NCBI GenBank assembly: GCA_001599355.1
Contig: BCGQ01000003.1
Location: 64,468 to 128,467 of the forward strand
DNA from: Nakazawaea peltata
Lineage: Eukaryota > Ascomycota > Pichiomycetes > Alaninales > Pachysolenaceae
Length of the DNA: 64,000 bases
Direction: 5' to 3'
Position 1 is the stretch's first letter. Each line of letters opens with the position of its first letter. Both the position numbers and the translations under genes were made by a program. The notes beneath the pieces were generated by a model, which was not told the origin of the DNA, searched no databases, and saw only the letters and a list, made by a program, of their open reading frames with translations. This document shows positions 28,556 to 36,979 of this stretch, piece after piece.

Positions 28556-28873
28556 TTGTTCTGGTACTTTTAGGTTAATCTCATCTAACTGTCTATTTGC
28601 GTCATAAATTATTGTGGTATTTCCTGTGGAGGTAGTGTATTGAGATACTAAAATGAAATTAGCAGTTTAACAAATTTCAGTGGTTTTAATAGGTAGTGTA
28701 CTGAAATACAAAATGATCTAAGAAGCATTAATTAATTTGTGTTTCCTAATTTGGAAACATGAGATGGGAAGGCAAAGATCTACTGATAGAAAGTCATCGA
28801 AGGACCTGAAGGTGAGACTCCCTGACATTAACTGAAATCAAATCTTCGACAAAACTGAAACTGAAACCCCTCA
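28556..28873. other. Short divergent promoter
   Basis: 318 bases between two divergent genes of unknown function. The pentadecamer TAGGTAGTGTACTGA (28690-28704) resembles GAGGTAGTGTATTGA at 28630-28644, a 60-base-spaced near repeat. Nothing else is seen. Confidence 0.45.
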
Positions 28874-29470
28874 ATGTCTTCATCTGTACCCTTTATTCCG
28901 GAAGATTTTGACGCCCTGAATACTTCCCCTCAATCTCAATCTTCGAATAGATTCGATAGCGTGACCATTTATGGGTGGGAAATAGAAAAAACCGATTTTG
29001 TATTGGCACTCTTACTGTTCGTTTGGTCTCCATTCGTCATTGGTTCGAGATTGGGATTCAAGACTCTGTATTTTCTGCTGGCAGTATTCTTTTGGCTTGT
29101 TCTCCCACCGGTATCTTTTTTGCTGCTGTTTCTGGTGATCCATTATACTTCATACATTACTGGTTCCGATAATGGACTTGCTATAAGATCTGAGCAACCA
29201 CATTCTTGGTTTAATTATACTAGGGATCTGTATGTAGATATTGAGAATGCACCAGAAAGATTCGATACCCAAGATTCGGTCCCTGTCCCTGCCAACCCTT
29301 ACTCTGAGCAAGACATTGCTGGCGCAGGTGGATACCGTGATATTCCTGATGATGATCAACAACCACCATCATATGAAGAACACGAGGCTGAAGGCTCCAG
29401 TGTTTCAGGACCTCCACCAACCTCCAATGGTGATATTAAATCCACAGGTGATCACAAAATACAGAATTAA
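28874..29470 (+). CDS. Two-helix membrane protein with a PPSY motif, unassigned
   Basis: 198 residues. The N-terminal ~38 residues are soluble. Two or three hydrophobic segments (about 41-60 and 64-97) follow with a short loop (GSRLGFKT), and then a long acidic cytoplasmic tail. The tail contains PPSYEEH (about 160-165), a PPxY site for the Rsp5/Nedd4 ubiquitin ligase, and another proline stretch (GPPPTSNG). Adaptor proteins that recruit Rsp5 to membranes often look like this, so that is a reasonable hypothesis, not a conclusion. Read with CUG=Ala, the helices become Ala-rich (the CTG pairs at 29085-29090 and 29122-29127). I cannot name the family. Confidence 0.62.
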   Translation: MSSSVPFIPEDFDALNTSPQSQSSNRFDSVTIYGWEIEKTDFVLALLLFVWSPFVIGSRLGFKTLYFLLAVFFWLVLPPVSFLLLFLVIHYTSYITGSDNGLAIRSEQPHSWFNYTRDLYVDIENAPERFDTQDSVPVPANPYSEQDIAGAGGYRDIPDDDQQPPSYEEHEAEGSSVSGPPPTSNGDIKSTGDHKIQN

Positions 29471-29627
29471 TACACTCAAATTGAAATAAATTATCTTAAA
29501 TAAATATTATGTAAACGGGGAGAATTGAAAATGAGGCATATCTATATGCCAGAATATTAAATTACAACTTAATTAAATACAAGAGAATGAGTTATGTAAA
29601 TAAAGTCGAGAATGCGCAGTGTTTGAA

Positions 29628-31307
29628 TCAAACTTTGTTATCCGAATCGGAAGATTCCTCTTCGGGATAGATTGGAATCTCTTGGGACATGGTAGCTTCG
29701 AAATCAATCTCATCTGCAATGACAGCTTCAGCAACAATAGTCTCATGTGCTGGGAAGATTAAAGATAACAGCGAATAAACAAGGAAACTTGAAGGGAAAG
29801 TGTAGAAATAACCAACGTAACCAAACTTGATGCACCCTTCTGGGACAGTAATAGATGGAGTGACACTTGCTGCAAATGAAGGCAATTGTGGAGCAAATCC
29901 AACTAAGAAAGCAACACAAGCTCTCCAGTTACAACCCCATTTATTGTAACGGTAAATACCCTCGGTCTTGTAGAATTCAGTAATATCGTACTTCATCTTG
30001 TGGACAACATAAAGATCAGCAACTAAAATACCAGCCATTGGACCTAAGAAAATGGCGTAACCATCCATGAAGTTCAAGAAGGATGATGAACCAGCCAAGA
30101 TGTTCCATGGAGTAGCACCCCAAGCGAAGACAAACAGGATCAAGAATTGACCACGTCTGATGTTAATGTAACGAGGTACCATAGCGGTTAAGTCATTCAG
30201 GGCACTAGCACAGTTAGCTGATAAGTTGACCAGAATTTGACCAAATAAGAAGATCAATGAGCAGAAGAATGCAGCAGCACGTCCACCTGGAGAAGTCCAG
30301 TAGTTCATAACTTCTAATGGATCCCACAAAGCTTCACCCCATAATTGTTCAGAGGCACCAGCCATCATCAAACCAACACAAGAGGTGAAAATGACAAAGA
30401 TTGGCAAGACAAAGATTTGAATGTAAGGAGCAAACTTTTCATCGGTATAACGAGTGAAATCGTTAACGTTGACCAGTAAAGTCAGGTAAGAAGCAACGGA
30501 ACTGGAGACAGCACTAAGGAAAGCCCAAGAGAATGCAGAGTCATGGACAGAGTTACCACCAGACCACAAGGAACTTGGATTATCAATAGCAGCCAATGAC
30601 CAACCCAAAATGGCGAAAAGAGCACCTGGTACCATGATAGTCTTCAGGGTGAAAATCCATTGCATCTTTTCTTGTCTAATGTAATGGAATGGCAAAGAAA
30701 TGATGAAGTAGATCAAGTAACAAACCATCATTTGGGTGGTGATGTTGGCACTTGCAGGCAATTGATTTTCAATATGTCTGAAAGATGGCAGGATCGAATA
30801 AAGTAATGTTTGAATACATTCAGCACCAGTGTAGACATTAGTAGCGTACCAAACACCACCAACAATAAATCTCAAGACAACCACTAAGAAAGACAAGTAG
30901 TAACCGAAAGAAGCTCTGGATTGAATGGCAAATGGAACATGATATTTGACACCAAAGTTACCATTGAAGGCCAAGATAAGACCAATAATAACATAACCGA
31001 TGAACATGGCCAATAAAGCCATTCTAGCAGAGATACCAGAAGCAGTCAAAGAAACAGTGGTTCTCAAAGCAGAAGCTTGAAGAGTATCAGAACCCCAGTA
31101 ACAAGCTAATTGCCAACCTTTCCAAGTTCTTCTCTCCTTTGGAAGTGGGTCCAAGTCCTTGTTGGAATGTCTAACACCTTCTTCTGGATCTTGTAAAGTG
31201 ATAAATCTATCGATACGTTTCCAGATGGAGACATTCTTGTTAGACAGAGAGTCATAAGTGGTCTCACTGAGAGGAATATCCTCTTTTTGTTCTAAAGAGC
31301 CAGACAT
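29628..31307 (-). CDS. NCS1-family nucleobase/nucleoside permease, copy 1
   Basis: 559 residues with 12 predicted membrane segments. The NCS1 family includes fungal uracil (Fur4), uridine (Fui1), allantoin (Dal4) and thiamine/nicotinamide riboside (Thi7/Nrt1) importers. Landmarks: DPLPKERRTWKGW before helix 1, GVKYHVPFAIQSRASFG, GGVWYATNVYTGAE, GWSLAA, NVNDFTRYT, GEALWDPLE, NLSANCASALNDLTAMVPRYINIRRG, PWNILAG, GYAIFLGPMAGI and NWRACVAFLVG. The NIRRG and NDL patterns favour the Fur/Dal4 branch; the substrate is not settled. CTG at 30474-30476 (LTL-x-VN) is GCC in copy 2 at 32924-32926. GATAAG sites lie upstream (31439-31444, 31765-31770). Confidence 0.88.
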   Translation of the reverse strand: MSGSLEQKEDIPLSETTYDSLSNKNVSIWKRIDRFITLQDPEEGVRHSNKDLDPLPKERRTWKGWQLACYWGSDTLQASALRTTVSLTASGISARMALLAMFIGYVIIGLILAFNGNFGVKYHVPFAIQSRASFGYYLSFLVVVLRFIVGGVWYATNVYTGAECIQTLLYSILPSFRHIENQLPASANITTQMMVCYLIYFIISLPFHYIRQEKMQWIFTLKTIMVPGALFAILGWSLAAIDNPSSLWSGGNSVHDSAFSWAFLSAVSSSVASYLTLLVNVNDFTRYTDEKFAPYIQIFVLPIFVIFTSCVGLMMAGASEQLWGEALWDPLEVMNYWTSPGGRAAAFFCSLIFLFGQILVNLSANCASALNDLTAMVPRYINIRRGQFLILFVFAWGATPWNILAGSSSFLNFMDGYAIFLGPMAGILVADLYVVHKMKYDITEFYKTEGIYRYNKWGCNWRACVAFLVGFAPQLPSFAASVTPSITVPEGCIKFGYVGYFYTFPSSFLVYSLLSLIFPAHETIVAEAVIADEIDFEATMSQEIPIYPEEESSDSDNKV

Positions 31308-32095
31308 GTTAAAAAATTTTCTTCAAACTATATTAGTTCAAAACACCCCTCTTCTGTCTTGCAGTAGGGGGGATATTTTTTTAAAAGTTAATATTCTATA
31401 CCTTTAAATATTGATGGATCCGACAAGACTCACCTTCTGATAAGAAAACAACCACACCGCTTGACCAACAAGAGCAAGTTCGTTTGCAACGTTTTCTTAT
31501 ATTTCCCAAAATTAATTCTTGATTCCAGGCTTGTGTCTTCTTAAATAACAAGTGAAAGGCATCAGAATAGGAAAAATTTTCCCTCTAATTGCTTGGGGAA
31601 AAAAGAAATTCATGCAGAAATCAAGCTATAAACACTCGAAAAGACTATAGTAGGAAAATTTAGTAGGTGGATAAGCCTAGTGGCTTTTAAAGATATGGTG
31701 AATATTTTACAACCAAGATATTGTTGATCAATATTGTATCGATAATGGCCGTAGCAATAATTGTCTTATCTCTAATCTCTAATCAAACGCCTCATTCCCA
31801 TTTAAGTCACCCCGCTCATATTAGCACACTAAAGTGATGAGACGGTTGATGTTTCCGTTTTGGGAAATCGAGCACGCAAACTAAACCTTATTTGGAGGGG
31901 AAAAGCTTAAAATTTTTCTCTCCTCATCGCTCACTTCACGCAAAGTATTTTTTCTGACGCATCTCCTTACCATCTCCAAAGGCCGGGCATCTGAAGACAA
32001 AGAAATAAAAACATATGATCTTGCATGGAGGGTTATTGAATCTACGTTTGGGTCAAAATAGAAGATAGTTCAAAATTAACAAGATAAAGGTAGAT
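31308..32095. promoter_or_regulatory. Spacer between the two permease copies, with GATAAG sites
   Basis: 788 bases hold the promoter of copy 1 and the 3' end of copy 2. GATAAG is at 31439-31444 and, inverted, at 31765-31770. These are the sites of GATA-type nitrogen regulators (Gln3/Gat1 in yeast), known to control Dal4 and related importers. Regulation here is inference. Confidence 0.5.
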
Positions 32096-33772
32096 TTAAG
32101 CATCCTTTCCTTCTGGATAAGTGACGGATTCTCTAGACATGACAGCCCTAAAATCGAGATCATCCAGAGTGACTGCTTCATCGAAGTAAGTTTCCTTAGC
32201 TGGGAAAACCATGCTGCATACAGCGTAAACAATGAAGGCAGATAAGAAGTTGTAGAAGTAACCAACTTGACCCATCTTGACACAACCATCAGAGACAGTA
32301 ATCGATGGAGTGACACTGGCAGCGAAAGCTGGTAATTGTGGACCAATGGCGACTAAGAAAGCCAAACAAGCTCTCCAGTTCATACCGAACTTATTATATC
32401 TGTAAGCACCATCGGATTTATAGAATTCGGTGATATGGTACTTGTTGTTATGGACGAGGTAAATATCGGCGACCATGATACCAGCCATAGGTCCCAAGAA
32501 AATGGCATAACCATTCATGAAGTTCAACAAAGAGGAAGTACCAGCCAAGATGTTCCATGGAGTAGCACCCCAAGCGAAGATGAACAGAATCAAGAATTGT
32601 CCACGTCTAATGTTAATGTAACGTGGGATTAAAGCATTCAAATCGTTCAGAGCACTAGCACAGTTAGCAGACAAGTTAACCAGGATTTGACCAAATAATA
32701 AGATCAAGGCGACGAAGAAAGCAGCGGCACGTCCACCTGGAGAAGTCCAGTGGTCAATGATTTCTAATGGATCCCATAAAGCTTCACCCCACATATATTC
32801 AGAGGCACCAGCCATGACCAAACCAACACAAGAAGTGAAGATCGAGAAGGATGGCAAGACCAAGATTTGAATATAACGCAGCTTTGGATCGTCAGTGTAT
32901 CTGATGAAATCGTTAATGTTGACGGCCAAAGTCAGGAAAGATTGAGCAGAACTGGAAATACTACTGACCATAGCCCAAGAGAACAGAGAGCCACTGACAG
33001 TGTTGGCATCGTCCCAATAAGAACCTGGGTGGTCAGAGACGGCAAGAGACCATCCCAAGATACCGAAAAGCAGGACTGGGACAAGCAGGGTCTTCAAAGT
33101 GAAAATCCATTGGATCTTCTCTTGTCTAATATAATGGAAAGGCAAGGAAATGATGAAGTAAATCAAGTAAGAAATCATGGTTTGAGTGGTAATGTTAGCA
33201 CTTGCTGGCAAGTGATTCTTAACATTTCTGAAACCAGGCAGCATGGCATAAATAATGGATTGAATACATTCTGCACCTGTGTAAACGTTGGTACCATACC
33301 AAATACCACCGGCAACAAGTCTGAACAACATCATAAGATAGGCCAAATAGTAACCAAAGGAAGCTCTGGCTTGAACAGCAAATGGAACATGGTACTTAAC
33401 ACCGAAACGACCATGAAGGGCCAAGATTACACCAATAATCAAATTTCCAAGAGTGGATGCTAATAAAGCATTTTTGGAATTGATACCGTTGGCTCTTAAA
33501 GAGACGACAGTTCTCATAGCAGAAGCGTTAAGCATATCGGAACCCCAATAACAAGCCAATTGCCAACCTTTCCATGTTCTTCTTTCCACGGGAAGTGGAT
33601 CCATATCTTTATTGGAATTTCTTTTGCTTTCATCAGAATCTTGTAAAGAAAAGAATCTATCAATCTTCTTCAAAAATGAAACGCTACCAGTAGCGCCACT
33701 TTGAGGAGGAGTGGTGGAAGTGTTATCACTTTCAAAGACTTCTACGTTGTCTTCGTTTTTAGTATCAGACAT
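32096..33772 (-). CDS. NCS1-family nucleobase/nucleoside permease, copy 2
   Basis: 558 residues from the ATG at 33772 (MSDTKNEDNVEV); the open frame extends to 33919 but that extension begins with GTG and has no other ATG. The body is collinear with copy 1 and clearly similar from DPLPVERRTWKGW to the C-terminal region PSITVSDGC, so the pair is a tandem duplication. Copy 2 differs in its acidic N terminus and in loops. CTG at 33071-33073 (VPV-x-LFG) is GCT in copy 1 (VPGALFA), and CTG appears elsewhere in helices. Three GATAAG sites stand at 33954-33971, about 180-200 bases upstream, so nitrogen control is likely. Confidence 0.88.
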   Translation of the reverse strand: MSDTKNEDNVEVFESDNTSTTPPQSGATGSVSFLKKIDRFFSLQDSDESKRNSNKDMDPLPVERRTWKGWQLACYWGSDMLNASAMRTVVSLRANGINSKNALLASTLGNLIIGVILALHGRFGVKYHVPFAVQARASFGYYLAYLMMLFRLVAGGIWYGTNVYTGAECIQSIIYAMLPGFRNVKNHLPASANITTQTMISYLIYFIISLPFHYIRQEKIQWIFTLKTLLVPVLLFGILGWSLAVSDHPGSYWDDANTVSGSLFSWAMVSSISSSAQSFLTLAVNINDFIRYTDDPKLRYIQILVLPSFSIFTSCVGLVMAGASEYMWGEALWDPLEIIDHWTSPGGRAAAFFVALILLFGQILVNLSANCASALNDLNALIPRYINIRRGQFLILFIFAWGATPWNILAGTSSLLNFMNGYAIFLGPMAGIMVADIYLVHNNKYHITEFYKSDGAYRYNKFGMNWRACLAFLVAIGPQLPAFAASVTPSITVSDGCVKMGQVGYFYNFLSAFIVYAVCSMVFPAKETYFDEAVTLDDLDFRAVMSRESVTYPEGKDA

Positions 33773-34914
33773 CTTAGTAATATTAGAAATCGATGAGATA
33801 TCAAAAAGGTTGAATATTCTGCGATGTCCATCATTAAATAGTTTTTCAGTCTCTATTTTACTTGCATGTAGAAATTCACTATAAATGCCGTAATACCCAA
33901 CCGATACCAACGCTTTCACTTCCCTTTCAGGGAAAATGTTACAATCTGCACAGCTTATCTTATCTCTTATCGAGAATATTATTTTTCTTCAGTTAGCCGT
34001 GCCTTAAATAGGAAGTTTGAATTTTTCCGTGCACAAAATACTACGGATTTCACCGTGGTTTCTGTGAAAAAGGTAATCTGGCAAAAAAATATGCAGTCGG
34101 AAAGCGCTTGCGCTGTGCGTTTCTTTTGTTTGCCGCGCACATTCACCGATGTGTTACCACGCAGAACAATAAAGCTATGGAACTTGGCTTGTCGTTTAAG
34201 GTTGCACTACTTAGAAGGATTCTGATTCGCATAAATGCCCAGATCTCGAGTTAAGAGAGAAGCTGGAATCTGGATGATATGCAGTGGATTGCTATTTGGA
34301 GCTAGTAATCTGTGCATGTTCTGTGCTTTTGCAGATTGGGAGGTTGGTTGATTGTCGTCTTTCGAATTTTCATTGGCGGCTAAGAGGTAATAGCGCTTAG
34401 AGGGTTATGATTAGGAAATATTGGCGTACTTGAAAAACAATAAGATTATCGGGGAATGGGGGATGAGATAAAGGGTATCGGGATGAGATAAAGGGACTCG
34501 AGATGAGATAACAGGGACCAGAGAAGAGATAACAGAGATGAGATAATAGGTGAACTCAATGATAAGATGTAATATCAGGGGTGAGTTGTTCTACGCACTG
34601 TTAGACTACACAGAGTAATACCAGTATTGTATCTCAAAATTTTGGGTATTATCACAGTTTTCTCACGGACTCACTGCAATTCCCAGTACCCCATTGCACA
34701 TTCACTCACAACTTCTCTTATGAGAGAATAACTCCGAAACCCCACCCATCCACCAATCCAACTTCACTCCGCCTTGAACCCTAACCAAAGACAATATACC
34801 AGATTAGGAAATCGGGGCTGTCATTTCTCACAGTACAAAATTTTCTCCCTATCAACTTGCTAATAGAAGAAATGTGATTAGTCATTTTAATATCACAGCA
34901 TTAAGTAGGAAGAG
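33773..34914. promoter_or_regulatory. Divergent region with GATA sites and a GATGAGATAA minisatellite
   Basis: This separates permease copy 2 (minus) and the IFRD protein (plus). Near the permease, three CTTATC (GATAAG) motifs occur at 33954-33959, 33959-33964 and 33966-33971. In the middle, GATGAGATAA recurs at 34462-34471, 34482-34491, 34502-34511 and 34537-34546, with a variant at 34523-34532; a further GATAAG starts at 34561. Each repeat carries a GATAA core. Confidence 0.7.
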
Positions 34915-36408
34915 ATGTCCAATTTGAGAAAATCGTTATTATCATCACCGGGTTCATCTCGACAAGGATCACGTGTATCGTCGAGATCCAATTCTAGGGC
35001 TCCAATGACCCGTCTTTTATCGTCTTCTACTGCTGCGGATTCTGACGATGAGGAAGATTTCAGTTTTTACGCCCTCGATGATTTAATCGCTTCTAAGTTG
35101 TCTGATAATGCTGCTGAACCTTCTGGAAAGGAGTCTTCAAGTCAGTCGGTCGCCAATTCTCATTCTATTGCCGACTTATTACAATCATTAACTAAATCTA
35201 GAACCGAAGTTAGCAGTGAGTCAAGAGAAGTGATCTTGCTGAGATTGTATCATTTGATGATCAGTAGACCATTGAGTGGACATGAAGATTTGGTCAATGA
35301 ATTTGATGCTGAGAATTTGATAAGACATTATCAAAATGCTCGTAGTGAGAATGAAACTTTACTTCTGTTGAAAGTAGTGACGACATATTGTTGTGGGGAT
35401 ATGGAAGAAGTCGGAACTGTAGTCACCAGTACTTTATTACCGTTATTATTTACTCAAATTAAAGAAATAGACTCGATATCACCACTGATTCGTGCAAATG
35501 CAATGATATGTTATGCATCGTTGATGTTATGTGTTTACGATGGGTCTGGAGCTTACGGTCTTGATGAACAACTGATAGCCATTCTTGAGATTATTGAAGG
35601 TCTTAGTATGTCTACTTCTCTGAGTGCTGAGGTGGATATGATTGTTAATGGATTACACGCAGTAGGGATCGTCTTAACTTTATTGTACCATGGACAACAA
35701 TACTTGAATGATTTTATCGAAGACAACATTCCAAGAGTGATTGCTTTCTTATCTGAGGATAATTTGAACATTGCCAAAGCGGCTGGCCGTGTTGTTGCAT
35801 TACTGTATGAATTATATGAGTATAATGACGAAGAAGAACTGGAAGAAGAAGATGATTATGATGAGGGATTCGAGTCATCTCCATATTATGACTACGAACA
35901 TTTATATTCTCTTATCAATGGGTTATCGAGTACTTCTTCCAAGAGTATCAACAAAAAGTTGAAAAGAGAACTGAAATCGGTGTTTAGAGATATTTTATTG
36001 ACACTTGATCTGTATTCCACTAAAGAGTCACGTGAACAATTGATAAAAGAGCCATTGACATTGACCCATTTAAAGCTTTCAAAACTGCGTTCTTTGGCTA
36101 TTCAGTCATGGTATTCATTCATTAGATTAATTCATTTGAGGTATGTTTTCAATGCTGGACTTCATGATAATTTGCTGCTGAATTCGGAGTTGAACAGTAT
36201 GATCAAGAAACCGAAACTGAACGATAAGTTATCGAAATTCGACAACTCTTTCAATAATAATTCTGAACTGGAAAAAGAAGAGTTGACACTGAAATTTGGT
36301 ATGGATTATCAGAGGAAAGTTAGTAGTAAGAAGAAAGATATGGCTATTAATAATGCGAGAGCCGAGAAGACACGTGAAGAATTTGGAGATCTTGCTCTTG
36401 AAGACTGA
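34915..36408 (+). CDS. IFRD-domain (interferon-related developmental regulator) protein
   Basis: 497 residues. A Ser/Arg-rich N terminus and an acidic patch (SDDEEDFSF) precede an ARM-type helical domain from about 75 to 330 (SIADLLQSLTKSR, LLRLYHLMISR, LLLLKVVTTYC, IRANAMICYASLML, LSEDNLNIAKAAGRVVALLYEL). A C-terminal block (LRSLAIQSWYSFIRLIHLRYVF...LL-N-EL) matches the IFRD C-terminal region. IFRD proteins act in transcriptional control and, in animals, in ribosome dormancy. The yeast role is unknown, and Saccharomyces has no close counterpart that I recall. The tail is Lys/Arg-rich (SSKKKDMAINNARAEK). Confidence 0.75.
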   Translation: MSNLRKSLLSSPGSSRQGSRVSSRSNSRAPMTRLLSSSTAADSDDEEDFSFYALDDLIASKLSDNAAEPSGKESSSQSVANSHSIADLLQSLTKSRTEVSSESREVILLRLYHLMISRPLSGHEDLVNEFDAENLIRHYQNARSENETLLLLKVVTTYCCGDMEEVGTVVTSTLLPLLFTQIKEIDSISPLIRANAMICYASLMLCVYDGSGAYGLDEQLIAILEIIEGLSMSTSLSAEVDMIVNGLHAVGIVLTLLYHGQQYLNDFIEDNIPRVIAFLSEDNLNIAKAAGRVVALLYELYEYNDEEELEEEDDYDEGFESSPYYDYEHLYSLINGLSSTSSKSINKKLKRELKSVFRDILLTLDLYSTKESREQLIKEPLTLTHLKLSKLRSLAIQSWYSFIRLIHLRYVFNAGLHDNLLLNSELNSMIKKPKLNDKLSKFDNSFNNNSELEKEELTLKFGMDYQRKVSSKKKDMAINNARAEKTREEFGDLALED

Positions 36409-36979
36409 ACTGTGGGTTATCTTATCTGGTGTTTCAGATGAATGTCTGATTATGCTTTAATTATGCCCCTAATCTCATAGTGAGATAGTTTTAAATATTT
36501 CCTAAAAGGGAAATAGTTCCCAAAAAGGAATTTTGTAAACTACTGAGGGTCTCAGATGGAGATGTATATAAAGGAATAAATGAGGTAGTGTTTAGAGGTA
36601 GTAGGAAGTGTTAATTAGATAGGTTGTATTTTACAGAGTTGACCAGATCCTCAGCTCTCAGTTCTCAGCTCTCAGTTCTAAACCATCAGCGGACTCAGCG
36701 GATTCAGCACCCCAGCGACCCCCCAGCGACCCCCAGCGACCCCAGCACCCCTGAGCAGTTCTCACTAGATCTCAAACCCCCATCCCGCGCGAGCAATCTA
36801 CAAATTCCCCTTTTGACACAACCCCCCATAAGCCCACGCCTTAACCCTTCCCATACAAAAATAAACAAAATATAAACAAAAAATTAAGGCAAAAAAACAA
36901 TAACAAACATATTAACCAAAAAAAGGATAGTCGAAGGATAGGTCAAGTGACTAGAAGAAAAGGTTGTTGATAGGATCAG
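36409..36979. repeat. Repeats upstream of the LRR gene
   Basis: CAGCTCTCAGTTCT is tandemly doubled at 36652-36665 and 36666-36679. A CCCCAGCGAC-type decamer recurs about four times at 36711-36750. The region is C-rich and bounded by A-rich leaders at 36850-36930. The 83-codon open frame at 36624-36875 spans the repeats and has no family resemblance. Confidence 0.65.

Noticed and set aside
33773-33919. N-terminal extension of permease copy 2
   Set aside because: Begins with GTG, has no ATG and no counterpart in copy 1.
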